Below, one piece after another: positions 50,401 through 62,915 of a DNA stretch of 64,000 nt. Location of the stretch: contig OX463788.1 in NCBI GenBank assembly GCA_949825025.1, positions 34,025,078 to 34,089,077 of the forward strand. Direction: 5' to 3'. A program made the position numbers and the translations under genes. The notes under the pieces were generated by a model, which saw only the letters and a list, made by a program, of their open reading frames with translations, made no database searches and was not told where the DNA came from. The stretch is from Siphlonurus alternatus (Eukaryota > Arthropoda > Insecta > Ephemeroptera > Siphlonuridae). Every line of letters starts with the position of its first letter. The first letter of the stretch is position 1.

Positions 50401-51563
50401 TACATCAAGTCCCTTCGTCTCTTCTATATGTTAATAATATTACACTTTTTTTAATTTTTGTAAAATTTTGATCACACATTTGTAAACATTCTATTTGCCT
50501 TGCATTTGGCTGTGAGCTGAAAATGACATTTTATTTCATCCTAGACAAGATTGTTACATATTGATAAGCAAGAGAACTTTATTTATTTCCTGCCAGGTAG
50601 CAGCAGACGGGCACACAAGAAGTTAGAGGGACAAAGGTCACCGAGCAATCGGTGATCAAGACGGTGTTGTCGGATTGCACTTGGCGGTGCGTCCCGATGG
50701 TTGCATAATTTTGTTCTGAATGGAGTGTACATAGACATTGTATGGTACTCACTAATGTTAGCACAGTGTCTAGCCCCAGCAGAGCTAAAACTTTGTATAC
50801 TGCAGCTATAACTCCAGGGAAGAGATAGCTTCTTAGACCTTCTGTCCATTCCCAAGTTTTGTAGCCATATCTGAGAAATAAGTTAAGGAAATTCCATTGT
50901 ACGAGAGCAAGAACTGTTGATAGGGTCAACTTAATCATTTTAATCAGATTAATTAATTGCCTTTTTTAATGGATTGCTGTATTTAGATTATTATAATTAC
51001 CTTGTAATTATAAACAAAAATGCATAATTTATTAAACCCAAAAGTGAACACAAATGAAGTGTTAATAAAGAAAAACTACTTTATTTTTATTTATTGATTG
51101 ATTTATTTTTTTTACTTGAAAGCATACTAGAAAATCAGATGAAGCTTCTGTACAGGGAAGGCAAAATTCATCTGTTCATCTGAATCCAACATGACATTTG
51201 ATTTTTCACTTATGAATTATATTTTTAGTATTTTAATTGTAATAAAGCAAAAATATTTGCACAGGTATAAAGTGAATACTAAATACTATGAGGATAATGT
51301 GTATATTGTTAGAGTACCATACTAGAGAATAATCAGGAATTAAGAGGAAGACTGACAGAAGAAACAAAACAAAAATAATTAAGTCTTAAAGAAATTTAAG
51401 AAAGTATTATTAAAAAACAAGCATGAAAAGGATACCCAAACACTAGATTATGAGCAACTTCTAGAGACTGCCAATATTCATCTGGAACGTAAGCCGTTTG
51501 GACAGCCCATATTGACAGTAGTCTCAGCGCCAGAAATAAAATAAAAACTGTTGTACTCTTCAT
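44448..51563 (-). CDS. PIGB: GPI mannosyltransferase 3 (PIG-B), complete, eight exons
   Basis: PIG-B adds the third mannose (alpha-1,2, from dolichol-phosphate-mannose) to the glycosylphosphatidylinositol precursor in the ER lumen; it is a multi-pass GT22-family enzyme. Exons on the minus strand: 51563..51436, 50870..50753, 48532..48304, 48208..48064, 47306..47028, 45710..45630, 45171..44986 and 44754..44448. All are bordered by GT-AG with compatible phases. The total of 1473 nt gives 490 aa and a TGA stop. Recognisable blocks: [19 protein letters not shown] at about residues 25..43 (luminal acidic motif D28-E29), [127 protein letters not shown] and [19 protein letters not shown]. Somewhat shorter than the human protein, mostly at the N terminus. 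The exon 6 donor (GTGGAG) was chosen because it alone fits the phase of exon 7. Introns carry several MITEs and a LINE remnant. Confidence 0.95.
45226..45580. mobile_element. TTAA fold-back MITE, type A, copy 2 (PIGB intron)
   Basis: Near-perfect palindrome from TTAAGGGTAAGGTAACGCC to GGCGTTACCTTACCCTTAA, with the same core words as 38241..38597. Lies wholly between PIGB exons 6 and 7. Confidence 0.9.
45957..46081. mobile_element. About 125-bp MITE, AATCTTAGTTTAC ends, copy 2 (PIGB intron)
   Basis: Starts AATCTTAGTTTACGTGTAGA and ends GTCTACAGGTAATCTAAGAT. Opposite orientation to the copy at 26501. Confidence 0.7.
46400..46760 (-). mobile_element. Decayed LINE reverse-transcriptase tail (PIGB intron)
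   Basis: On the minus strand the translation gives [20 protein letters not shown], then [18 protein letters not shown], then, after stops, [10 protein letters not shown]. This is the WFGHV-RM…GRPKKTW pattern that follows the RT domain in many RTE/CR1-like LINEs. Several stops show it is dead. Confidence 0.6.
47407..47590. mobile_element. Fold-back MITE (PIGB intron)
   Basis: AACAAGCCTTACCACGATGA on the left matches the inverse of the right arm (AACAAGTCTTACCAGTTTGA). Arms are about 75 bp and share GATGTCCGCAGCA and GTGAATCTTGTTGGCA. Confidence 0.8.
48832..49660. mobile_element. Large fold-back element (PIGB intron 2)
   Basis: Inverted arms 48832..49142 and about 49353..49660 share TGTACAGTTTTGAG ends, GAAACGATTTTTGGCCCA, AATTAATTCTAGGGTA, GTGGAAATG and CAAATCTTGCC. 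The spacer contains a poly-T tract (49159..49188). No coding capacity. Confidence 0.85.
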
Positions 51564-52739
51564 TGTGTTCTTCTAAAGCTGTAACAGAGCACAAAAATTA
51601 AGGATTACTAGTTTGTTTTCCGTAATAGGTTCAGAACGTTCCAAAACATCTGTTGAGAGTTCCATAATTTAGTTCTGAACATTCAGAACCATTTCCGAGG
51701 TGACCCAAAGTGAGTCAGCTGACTTCAAAAAAGATGTTCCGAGTGTTGCGAAGGCAAGCTCGCAACCATCAGAACAATGGTTAATTTTTTGGGGGGGGGG
51801 GAAGGAATTTGAAAAGTATGTTATAGTAAACCTGTGCGACCTACGTGGTAAACTGCTGAGGGAAAGAGCCAAGAAAAGGGGTAAAAAAATCACATGGAAG
51901 GAATCTGTTTATCTGCATTAAAGTTAATGAAGTATGAAAACGCATATTTTGATGAATTCTAAATTGACAATAGCCAGACATGTTTTTTTTTATTAATGTT
52001 ACTATTGCAGAAATGAATAGAGGGTACTCTGAATTTTTTCAGATTTTTGTAAGCCCGGGAACTATTTTTAAACTGTAATTATTGAAAGTTCTGCAAGTTA
52101 TTTTGGCCCCTCTGGATCCTTAAGGGGAAGCTGATTGATATAGTATGTAGTCCCATTGGATTAACATACATAAAATTTTCAGAATAATTGTGTGTCTGCT
52201 ATCACACTATCATTTGGAAATTTTTTTGATGGACAGATTTTAGATAAATTCATCTCACTTTCCACCCAGTGCAGTGATTCACTTGTGTGTGGTTCCTCAG
52301 ACTTTGGACATCACTTTAGTCCATTGATTAAAAAGTATATTATACCGGTAGAGGTGTCCGTCCTGACTGAGGTTTTCCACAGTGTCCTCAGTCTCATCTC
52401 AGTGAATGCTGAGACGCATAACAAGCCGTGACCACCATCCTTTCCCTCCTTTAATACGCCTTCACATACCCGCAAAGTGCCATAGAACGCCGTAGCAAAA
52501 ATCAAGGTCCCCTTGATTTTCTTATGGTGCTACGTATGCTACGGCGCCCTAGCTGCGGCACGAATGCCGTAGCAATTTTTGAGTATGCATGTTATATGTG
52601 AAAGCTCCTTTACCCACTATCCATTTTTCACCCTCCTTTACCAATTACCTCGCCTCGAGCTTCATCAAGCTCATATAGGGGTGCATCTATGTAGGATACT
52701 GCAAATACATACTATACCGGTACATGATACTGTATAATA

Positions 52740-52789
<50 letters not shown>
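51564..52789. other. Upstream of PIGB: repeats only
   Basis: About 51960..52130 resembles one arm of the fold-back at 61482..61815 (ACTCTGAATTTTTTCAGATT, GGGAACTATTTTTAAA). 52451..52615 is the second copy of the repeat at 26815. 52738..52789 is (TA)n. The PIGB promoter should lie just above 51563, but no motif could be assigned. Confidence 0.55.
52451..52615. repeat. Interspersed repeat with inner palindromes, fuller copy
   Basis: Runs from CTTTAATACGCCTTCACATA to TATGTGAAAGCTCCTTTA, imperfect inverted ends, with ATCAAGGTCCCCTTGAT and GCCGTAGCA/TGCTACGGC inside. Confidence 0.6.
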
Positions 52790-52792
<3 letters not shown>

Positions 52793-55066
52793 GGGCGGCT
52801 CGTGCCCCTTTTCCGTGGGGGTGCTGCCTGACATGGGACCCGCAGAACACCATGGGGGGGTTTGGGGGGCGGAGCCCCCCAATGGCCCGCCGCAGGCGCG
52901 ATTTTTTTTAAGGACACGCCCCTTTTTTAGGGTAAAATTATAAAATTTGACAAAATCATATAATAATGCTCTCAACAACGAAGCAGAAATTATCTAAAAT
53001 CAAAAAATGCATGCATTTTATTTATAATTTGTCATGACATGCACTTATGCGAGCCCTTTTGAAATCGTGATTGAATGTTTCAAACTTAATATAATATCCA
53101 ATTTTTAATTATTTTTTTTAATTCATAAGTCCTTTCACGTGGTAAGAAACATATATTTATATAAAAATAAATATTGTTTTAAGCCCTTTTTTTTAAATAA
53201 TAGTGTCAATCAAACTGCATTCAAACTGCATTGTTAATATGAAACCTGAATGTCTGGTATAATTTTTACGCAATGTATATAATGAACATCAAATAAATCG
53301 ATCATGGTATATACAATATGTACAAAATTAGGCAACAACCAGAATCTAATATAAATTTTTAAAGACAAAATTTAATAAAAAAATAAAAAATGAAATTTAT
53401 ATACGAAAAAATTGCATTATTAAACATTATTTCAATATTATTAGTATTTATTTAATTGAGAAAAAAATAATCGTAATCCTGTTAAGGTAGAGATAACACG
53501 GATCAGCTGACCTAATGCTAAAAAAATCTCAGTCATGAAAATTACGAAAAAAAATAATAATAAAATGTTCTCCTCTACATCGCCTATCAGGTATCCGGCA
53601 TTTTCGGTGTAAGACATTTCGGTGTAAGGAATGTTCGGTGTAAGCGTTCGGTGTACGGAACTTTCGGTGTAAAGAGATCTTGGTGAAAGGAAGATTCGGT
53701 GCAAGGAATTTTCAGCGTAAGGAAAATTTGGTGCAACGTTAATAAAACTGTTAAATATAAAATAATGTAATTGTTTTTCAATTTATTAATACTTTTTCTA
53801 TTTGAGGTCAGAATTAGAAGAACTAGAAGAACTTATGCTATATATATCAATAGTCAGTACATGTTGTCAATATACACCGAACGCTTACACCGAACATTCC
53901 TTACACCGAAATGTCTTACACCGAAAATTCCTAGAATCCCTCTCGAGCGGTATAACAGATCAAAGATCCCAATTTTTTTATTATTGTTTTATTTTTTTTT
54001 TTAGCCATGCAATATTTCTTTGATTACTATAGCATATTTGCTGCTAAATAATGTACTGCCGGTACACGCAAACCCGGGAAAATAAGCTATATATTTTTCT
54101 CATCCTGGAGCAGTATAGTTAACGACGTTTTCTTATATTTTGTATACTCGTACACTTTTACAACTTGTTTTTGTTTTATTGTTTTATTTTTATGTTTGAA
54201 TTTTCACATTAATGGTATAAAATGCTGTAGTGAATAATTAATAAATAAATAGCTCCCATGTATAATATATCGACTTATTCCTGGTAAACTTATAATTTAT
54301 AATAAAATACATGGGCGCGATTCACGAACGAATTAAGTTATCCAGATTTCTCACTTAATTAATTCGATCGACGTTTAGTGCCATCGAGTTAGACTGGCGC
54401 TAACTGCGTGGTTAATAAGAAACCTGTTGTTGTCGTTGTTCGAACGTGAGATCTCACGATTGTTTACATGCATGCACCACTTAATTTTCAAAAGACAAAA
54501 GTGTTGGTTCTTTTGGGACAGTCATATTTTTATTAAAGTAAAATAAAAGTGCTGGTCTTCATTCCTCAGATGCTTCAATATATTTAGTCAATCTTTGTTA
54601 GTATATTCACTGATGAATGTAATTAAAATTTTGTTAATCTGCTCAATGAAACCATATTACAGGAAAGGTTTTCGAAGTGTTGTTCAAAATTATTCCCGCA
54701 TGTCAAATACCACAAGCTCATTGGTTCTGTTGAACCAATGAGCTTGCGGGTACTGCCGATCGCACAGTCCCCGATCGCTCCAAAATCACACGGCTTGAGT
54801 GGGAGTTGAAGAGGAGGAGAATGAGGGTGGGAACACTGCTTTGGGCTACTGCTAGTAGTGGCAGTACCTTCCGCTGGGCAGCGCTGAGGGAATAAATTTA
54901 CGCGGCAGCGGCAAAAATTTCATGATTTTAAATGTTAGAACTGATAAAAATTTGCTGGAAAGTTCAGAAAAATTATAGGATTATTTGATATTTCTAATTG
55001 TGTGTTTGTTCCCAAAATTTCTGGGGGGGCTGCAGTACCGCAGTACTATAGTACGAGCCGCCCCTG
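52790..55066 (-). mobile_element. 2.28-kb hAT-like non-autonomous element, copy 2
   Basis: Inverse-orientation mate of 742..3008 with the same CAGGGGCGGCTCGT ends, the same inner TTCGGTGTAAG palindrome (53598..53935) and the same half of a TTAA fold-back (about 53484..53600). Flanked by (TA)n on both sides. The copies differ by scattered substitutions and small indels only. Confidence 0.85.
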
Positions 55067-57167
55067 ATATATATATATATATATATTATATCTAAATATA
55101 TGAACACACTGTGATGAACAGTAATGTACTGTATGTATATAAATATGCATATGCATTATCGGTACTCTACATAAAATGGCTTTGTAATAAGATCCGTGGA
55201 TGAGTGGAATCGGCTTCCGGGTCCTATCAAAAAATGTTCTGAAACACAGTTTCCTAGTGTTTTAAAGAAACACTATATTTGTAAAAATATTTTATGATTA
55301 CACATTTATTTTGACACAAGCTTACAGCTAATGATTGTTTTTTTTCAGTAGTTATTATATAAAGGATTGTAACCACTTTTTAGTGAAATAGTGCCATCGG
55401 TGCTTTGATGCAATCCGCACCCTAATTTTTGTAATATATTTTGTATTTGTACTTTGGGTGAAATAAATAAATAAATATAATACCCGGTGTGTATGCATAC
55501 GATAGGACGGGATGCAATGCATATAATGCATACCGCCCTCAGTCCCCAATCTCCCCACACGTGCTGCTTTAGCTGCTATGCATATATGCGCATGACCGTG
55601 TGGCATGACCAGCCTTGCCCTCCTACAAAGTCTATATAATGGATGAGGACCACACGCTAAGATTATCATATATGAACGATAAAATCACAAGAAATAAAAT
55701 GTTCTTTACCCCAAACTAAACGTAGATTCAACATCAAGGCTTCCAATTTTCCCAGATTCTACCGGTTGGGATGATTTTTTAGCCAAGTATTATATGTAGT
55801 GGTCGAATCACCGAATGTTTCCAGCTAAAAATGTGTTGTGTTGTTGTGTCTGCATGTGTATATACTGTATGCATACGTACAAGTCCTGTATATTTCTTCA
55901 AGAAGCAAGTTCTCCACAGGTTCTCCAGTTCTTGACTGTTCTTCTTTCCGTCTCTTTGTAACTATTTTCCACTATTTTTTACTGATTTTATAATAACTAA
56001 TGTGCATTTCCTAATGTAAAAAAAACAATTTTCATGAACATAGATGACGCCGTCTCCGCTCTTTGTTTTTGTTTTCTTCCTACAAGCCTACAAGCTTCAT
56101 CATATCCTACGATCTACGATGTATTATATTATTCAAAGCGAACTCAGATTATATTAAAGCGTGTCACATCCAATTAGTAGGCCCTATACCACACTTTAGT
56201 TCAAAATATTGACGCTACGAGGTGACAGCGCTACTGACACGTACAAAACAGTTGAATTACGAAATTTAAAAAAATAATTGATTGATAAATAATTAAACAC
56301 TGTTTTGATTTATTAATTAATTTTATTTACAATAATAATTAATTGATAAATATTTTGAAAATTTTTCTTTTTCGTTTTTTTTTTCAAACCGGAAATGCTT
56401 CGCTTTCCGATGCTTTCATGAAAAGTACGTGTCAGCAGCGCCATTGTGGGCAAAATAGAAAACAACGAGCATTGAATTTTCACAACCCAGCAACTTTAAT
56501 TATGCGATACGCTTTAATATAATCTTAGTACGCTTTGATATTATTATTATGAATATTATGATATGAATTTGTAACCGCTAGATGGCAGGCTACTGCATAA
56601 ACTAAAAAAAAAAAAAATGGAGATTTTTTATCAGCTGATAATTGTGGGCTGGGCGAGGACCGGCGAGGACCGCGAACCGCGAGGAGTTGGATTGGTGTAC
56701 CATCAGCCGGTAAACCGTGAAAGTGATACAAACAGGCTAACAGCCCCTAAAAGCTAAAATTTGCTTCTCTGGTGTGTAAGTATTGAATTTTGCAATAAAG
56801 AGATAAAGACTTAGGTATAGTACTTGCTAGTGACTATACCTCTTTTGCTCAGGAGAAGGCCTCGAGGAATTGGTCTATTCACTATACACGAGTCCAGTAC
56901 GTACTACACGTACGTACAGTATGTATGCATAATATAATAATATGCATAGCATTTACTTATTACAACAATATGATATATAGGGTATGATATGTATACCATA
57001 TAGTATGCATTTAGTATTATTTTAAACCACTAGTATGCATACTGTACCTAGAGTACTAGTTCAGGTACTTCAGGTACTCTACATACTAGTAACGGCATGG
57101 TCTATGGGTCTCATCCTATGAAATAGATTTATTTAGCTCTCTCTAATAGAATATGTACATGGTAAAG

Positions 57168-57202
<35 letters not shown>

Positions 57203-57505
57203 ACAACATATTTTGTTATATATAAAATACAACATAAGAAATTAAAAGACATTTTCATACATTTAAACATTTTGTACATATTAGCATACAATAATGCATA
57301 CACAAAATCCAGTTTTACTGTCATATTAATAAATGTCATTAAGAATAAATTAATTCTTCAAGAATGATATGCCTATATATTATTATGTTATAATAATTTA
57401 TTTCATTATTATTGATGTTTCTTCCTACTAAATGGAAATTCTGATTTGAAAAATTCAATACATTTTCTGTTATACAAATTTCTGTTACTTAAATAATAAT
57501 AATAT
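55067..57505. other. Intergenic AT-rich DNA
   Basis: (TA)n at 55067..55090 and 57169..57195. Repeated TATGCATAC/GTATGCAT words at 56900..57100. No gene recognised. Confidence 0.5.
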
Positions 57506-57509
57506 TTAC

Positions 57510-57695
57510 GCGGCAAATATAGGTGGCCTGCGAATGTTCACCAACTCTCAAAAGTTTTTTAAACAAATCGAAACTTTCCTCCTCAGCAACATCAGCTGCC
57601 AACGCATTCCACTCCTTCACTGTCCTGTTTATGCTTTTTACATTTTCGGGTAGGGAGTTATATAACTTTGTCCCACAGCTGAAAAATGAATTTTT
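57510..57695 (-). mobile_element. Probable LINE reverse-transcriptase C-terminal remnant
   Basis: The minus-strand frame reads FSCGTKLYNSLPENVKSINR, then TVKEWNALAADVAEEESFDL, then FKKLLRVGEHSQATYICRV and a stop. The V-x-WN-x-L…FK-x-x-L layout is that of the region after many LINE reverse transcriptases. Since it starts right after a good acceptor (TTCATTTTTCAG), a last exon of a host gene captured from or unrelated to a LINE is not excluded. Confidence 0.4.
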
Positions 57696-57855
57696 AATTC
57701 AGTACTACAGTACTTTTTTTTTTTTTTTTTTACTTATTTGACAAAATAATTTTTAGATTGTCTTGTAAAATGAGAACGTACCTCACTAACTTCCTATTGT
57801 ATCCTCCAATTAATTAATTTTTTTTTTTTTTTTTTTTAAATAACAAAAGTGTTTT

Positions 57856-59060
57856 AGGCACAGATCCACAACCAAATTTCGGAAGGAGGGGGGGGGGGGG
57901 GGAACTGTCGAAAATGCCTACATTGCCCAATGTATGCATATAGTATGTACAGTATCGTCGGGATTTTTAAAAATGCCTATTGCCTAGGAGTCAAAGATGT
58001 TGCAACATAACGGACTCTTTCATTTGTGATCAGCTGACATCATGATATCAATGAAAAACAGTGTTGCCAATATCAATGAAATCTATATGTTAAGTAAACT
58101 CTGGGCATGGGCATTCCTTGAGCCACTGACGGTACCGAAGGGGGTGTACCACACATTTATAAGGAAATTCTAAATCTCAACCTGCTTGAAACATTCAGGT
58201 ACAGAAATGTTGCGACCTTTCTATGAGTCAACATATCTGTGAGTCGCCTCACCGACCTGACCGACTCATCTCTCTCTTGGACGCAACAGGTCACGCTGCT
58301 GCCAATTTGATATTCTTCCAAACATAACATATTACACTATACGTACTATGTTTAGAATTTAGAAGTTCCTTACGCCCCCATTGGTACAGTATGCGCATAC
58401 TGTATATACTTAATTTTTAATTTTGTACATACCATTCAAATTAAAATGTTTGATCCAGCCATGTTCATAGATATTTAATTTATAGGCAAATCATTCATTT
58501 ATATTTGAATGCAAAGTACAGTACAATACTGTATGAGTGTGGCAAGTTTCCTTAATTGTGTGTGAGAATGTGAAGGTGACATACCCACCCACCACCCATG
58601 CATTTTTGAACCTTAACTGAATACAGGTAATCTAGGTGCCAAACAATATGCCATACATAAGGTCCTTATAGATCCCTGCCTCCCCTATCTCCTCTCCTCC
58701 CTAATATGTTTTCCTGTGTAGTAAGTTAAATGTTAAATGTTGTTAGTTCTGAAAAAATCATGGCAAGCTTCATCCTGCCGATTTAATTGCCATGTTGATG
58801 AAGATTAGCTATTTGCTGAAGATTAGCGTTTTTTTAATTCCTGTGAGACATACACCCGTCACACAACATGCAATCAAAATAACACTCGGGAGTTTTTTAG
58901 GCTATAATAATTTAATAAATAGAAATTTACTGTAGTTGCCTATAAGATTATAATTTTATTTCAAACGTAAAAGGTTAGTGCCAATATGCAATTTCAAACT
59001 TGTGAACCGTACACATTTCACAAGTTATTAACATTTTGATACAATATACTAAAAAAAAAG
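57856..59060. other. Intergenic; includes a lone hAT-like end at 57856
   Basis: GGCACAGATCCACAACCAAA plus a G run (57856..57902) matches the left end of the MITE at 17792. No right end found. The rest is AT-rich without recognised features. Confidence 0.5.
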
Positions 59061-59061
59061 T

Positions 59062-59063
59062 AT

Positions 59064-59138
<75 letters not shown>

Positions 59139-59141
59139 TTC
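59062..59141. repeat. (TTTA)n microsatellite
   Basis: About 20 units. Confidence 0.95.
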
Positions 59142-59188
59142 AAATTAAATACCAGTTGGTTCATTGTGACTACATACTACGTTTTTAG

Positions 59189-59383
<195 letters not shown>

Positions 59384-59386
<3 letters not shown>

Positions 59387-60074
59387 TCTATATACTACGC
59401 ATTTGTTTATCCTCATCTGTCTTACGGTATTATTTTCTGGGGTAGATACTCAGAACAATTTAATAGACTTTTTATTTTACAGAAACGTGCTTTGAGAACA
59501 ATATTATTTTTTAAAAAAAAAGACACATGTGTGTCGCACTTTAAGCGGCTTAACATTTTAACCTTGCCAGGTATTTATATATTAAATTGTTGTATGTATA
59601 AGCGTAAACATCCTGACCTGTACGTTCATAATAGTGATAATCATTCATATTGCACGCGGAACAAAGGCAAAGTTTCAGTTGAAAAGCACTGTTCTGCTTT
59701 GCTTGAAAAAAGTTCTTTGTACCAAACTGCAAAAATTTATGACTTCCTGCCAAAATCATTAAGAGAGATAGGTAGCGATGTTCTTTTTAAAAATAAACTA
59801 AAATCTGTGCTTATTGGCAAGGAATATTATTCAATAAAAGAGTTTGATTCAAACAAATTGCCAGAAAATGTATGTTGATAAGTAATTTCTTATTGATTTA
59901 ACTTTTAATGAATAGATTGTATTTGTGTTATGTTATAACTTGTTATTGTTAGTATTTAGATTTATAAATGGTTAATTTTGCATGTACTTTTTATCTATTA
60001 ATTTTCTTCTGGACGTGAATCATGTTGTGTAATGTACAACCAGCTATTCGAAAATAAATTATTATTATTATTAT
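59384..60074 (+). mobile_element. 5'-truncated LINE: reverse-transcriptase tail, 3' UTR and (ATT)n tail
   Basis: An open frame from the truncation point to TGA at 59878 reads [20 protein letters not shown], then [20 protein letters not shown], then DNHSYCTRNKGKVSVEKHCS, then IYDFLPKSLREIG…FKNKLKSVLI. This is the conserved stretch after the RT palm/thumb in CR1/Jockey-like LINEs. About 170 bp of 3' UTR end in AAATAAATTATTATTATT. The frame is intact, so insertion is fairly recent. Confidence 0.8.
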
Positions 60075-60333
60075 ACAGTAGCTGAAAACAAAATAAACAA
60101 CAACATATAACATCAAAATAAAGATACAAAACAATAATACATATAATATATATATATATAATTATTTTAAGCCCAACCGTGCTTACCCGCCAAAGTAAGA
60201 AAGAAAATTGACAGAAAATTTTCTTTACCTTGGCGAGTAAGCATGGTTAGGTTTAAATTAATTATAAAAATACGCTAACGTTCCGTAGGTTGAAAAAATT
60301 ACTTTTCAATCATATATTATATATGTATAATAT

Positions 60334-60645
60334 CCGCTCTGTAGTGTAGTGGTTAGTACCCCTGGCTCTGGTCCGAGAGGTCCCCGGTTAAATACCCGAA
60401 CACGGCAGACTTTTCGTGACTTGGGAAGGGTGTGTGACTGATTACTAGATGATGGAGTGGTAGGAGGAAGGCAGCTTACTCTGCCTATACTCTATAGTAC
60501 GCTGTCTATACTCAGTTCTGGGAGCCTAGTAAGCCCCAGCACAGTCGCAAGATAACTCTTACTGACAAGGCTAAATATCGACCTGGCCACACCCAAAAGG
60601 GTAAAATGCTGTCAAGGGTATTAACTTTATTATTTATTTTTTATA
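60334..60645 (+). mobile_element. tRNA-derived SINE
   Basis: The head (60334..60405) is tRNA-like: A box TAGTGTAGTGG, B box GGTTAAATACC (60386..60396), anticodon-arm region GGCTCTGGTCCGAGAGG. A tRNA-unrelated body follows (GGGAAGGGTGTGTGACTGAT…CTGGCCACACCC), then an AT-rich tail. RNA polymerase III transcription is expected from the boxes. Confidence 0.75.
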
Positions 60646-60721
60646 ATTTATGCAAAATAATTTTAATAAGTGTAATGATTACAAAAAAAAAAAAAAAAAA
60701 AAATCAGAAATACGAATTAAC

Positions 60722-61370
60722 CAGGGACCGGATGCACGCGTTTTTTTCGTGCATCCGAGATGCGCATCCGGATGCAAATTAATTTTTCGTGCATCCATGG
60801 ATGCGCATCCAGATACAAATTTATTTTTCATGCATCTGGGATGCGCATCCGGATGCAAATTTATTTTCCATGCATCTGGGATGCGCATCCGGATGCATTA
60901 ATTTTTTCCCGTGCATCTGGGATGCACGGATGCGGATGCAAGCCCATTTTTGCGCATCCGTGTGCATCTTGCATCTGCATCCGCATCCGATCTTTGGTTT
61001 TTATAATACACTTTGTTTCTTGCAATTTTAAACGACAAGTGGCAAATAAATGTTATGAAAATGCGTTGTGTTAAAGATTTATTTAGAGGCCATTAGCAAA
61101 AAACCTGATAAAAAAGGAGAAAAAAAAGTGTTAAATGGATGCAAATTTATTTTTCGTGCATCCGTGGATGCGCATCCGGATGCAAATTTATTTTTCATGC
61201 ATCTGGGATGCGCATCCGGATGCATTCATTTTTTCCCGTGCATCTGGGATGCGCATCCGGATGCATTCATTTTTCCCTGTGCATCTGGGATGCACGGATG
61301 CGGATGCAAGCCCATTTTTGCGCATCCGTGTGCATCTTGCATCTGCATCCGCATCCGCATCCGATCCCTG
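60722..61370 (-). mobile_element. 649-bp hAT-like MITE, GGATGCGCATCC family, full copy
   Basis: Inverse orientation to 21007..21649 with the same two word arrays and AT-rich centre. Exact target duplication GAATTAAC at 60714..60721 and 61371..61378. This copy and the one at 21007 give independent proof of the borders. Confidence 0.92.
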
Positions 61371-61481
61371 GAATTAACACATTCACTTTCTTGTTGATGG
61401 AATTCTTAGGAAAATAAGTAAACAATTGTCTCTTAAAAATAGGAATGTTAGTGATGATTTTAATTTTTTTAGGTGCCAGGA

Positions 61482-61815
61482 CAATGGACAACATACATGA
61501 AAAAATTTTATTGCAGAAAGGAATAGAAGGTACCAAGTTATGCTACTCTGAATTTTTTCAGATTTTTTTGAGTCCGGGAACTATTTTTAAATAATTATTG
61601 AAAGTTCTGTTACTTCAGTTGGCACCCCTGAATCCTTAATAAAAAGGATAGAGAATGGATGCCTACTGACGCATCCAGGGGGCGTGGCCGCACTTTCAAT
61701 AATTATTTAAAAATAGTTCTGGGTCTCAAAAAAATCTGAATAAATTCAGAGTAGCATAATTTGGTACCCTCTATTCATTTCTGCAATAAATTTTTTTCAT
61801 GTATGTTGTCCAATT
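61482..61815. mobile_element. Fold-back MITE
   Basis: Left arm 61484..61604 (GGACAACATACATGAAAAAA, ACTCTGAATTTTTTCAGAT, ACTATTTTTAAATAATTATT) and its inverse at about 61693..61815. The loop contains GACGCATCCAGGGGGCGTGG. Confidence 0.85.
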
Positions 61816-62625
61816 ATATGATACTCAAATTATGTATAGTATGTAAGCAGTATTAATGTATCTTAAGTGCAAATGCAATATGTACACCACTGGTGTTTAA
61901 TAAATAAATATTATTATTTTGAGGTCTAATACAGACAGTAATATTGATGGTCAAGTCTATTAACCATGGTACAATAAGTGATTTCTAGTAATCTGCTAGA
62001 ATAATAAAATTACTATTAATTACTAGCATATTCATAGAGGCATCCACTTTGGCTGAGAGAGGGTGGTTGGGTATGAAGCATGGTCAGCATGACCAACACT
62101 GCATGTCAGCACTGCTATTAGATGTCTTGCTAGCTTATATAATTGGTTCGTTCAGTGATTGTTGTTTTGATTTGAAGTATCCAGACTTAAAGGAAGTTTC
62201 AAGAAAATTTCTTCAATGCCTGTACTGTGAATTTGAGCATTACATCAATAAATTACTGACTTAACTTAATAATTCCTGAATATCAAACAAAGACTAATTT
62301 ACTTTAACAGTCCCCACACCCCACTCCTTCACCAACACACATACATTTTCTGTTCATGCCTCTTGTCAAAGTTTCATAATAATGAAGACCTGGACTTTTC
62401 TTTATTGGATCCAATAAAGAAATCAAATGTGAAAAAAAAAGAAAGAGAGAGAGAGAGAGAGAAAATGAAGTATAAAAGCAAAATAGAATTAGTGAAAATC
62501 TTAAAAAAAAAATAAAAAATAGAAACTTGGTAACTTTTTAATGTAAAATTATCTTGCAAGTCCTAATTTACAACACAAGCTGATACAGTACAGTAATAAT
62601 AATTGTATTATTCATTGTGTTACAG
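61816..62625. other. Upstream of MRPS33 coding exon
   Basis: Probably 5' UTR intron and promoter region of MRPS33. Contains a (GA)n run at about 62442..62460 and a frame at 62049..62264 without recognisable homology. No 5' exon could be placed. Confidence 0.45.
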
Positions 62626-62664
62626 TCAGCAGTATCAAGTCAGGCCAGTGACTGTTCAGTGGGG

Positions 62665-62915
62665 ATGAGCAGCGCAGGATTAGGGCGTTACATAACGCTT
62701 GCAGGGGCGGCAACATCATATGCTCGCCGCATCACTCGCCTGCGTAACCGCATTCTTGGCGAGGTTGCTCGCCCCACTCCCCTGCAGAGTCAGCGTGTAC
62801 TGAAACTGCTGAGTGCCAAGCCCTTGCAGAAAGAGCCTGAAGTTGTGAGCTACTACCCTCGTCACGTCGAGACCTTCCAGCTAATGTTAAGACTCAGACA
62901 CTACGGTCTCTTCCG
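62665..62915 (+). CDS. MRPS33: Mitochondrial ribosomal small-subunit protein mS33, first coding exon (partial)
   Basis: mS33 is a small metazoan-type component of the mitochondrial 28S ribosomal subunit. The exon begins at an acceptor (…TTGTGTTACAG, exon from 62626). After 39 nt of leader an ATG starts MSSAGLGRYITLAG. The family core follows: YARRITRLRNRILGEVARPT, LQSQRVLKLLSAKPLQKEP, YYPRHVETFQLMLRLRHYGL, ending at FR and the donor GTGAGT (62916). The human protein has the same YA-R…R-LFGEV-RPT and YP-H…L-LR-LGLYR spacing and ends about 30 residues later with a Lys-rich tail. That tail must be in an exon beyond the window, since I found no matching exon before 64000. The N terminus is about ten residues longer than in human. 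Confidence 0.9.
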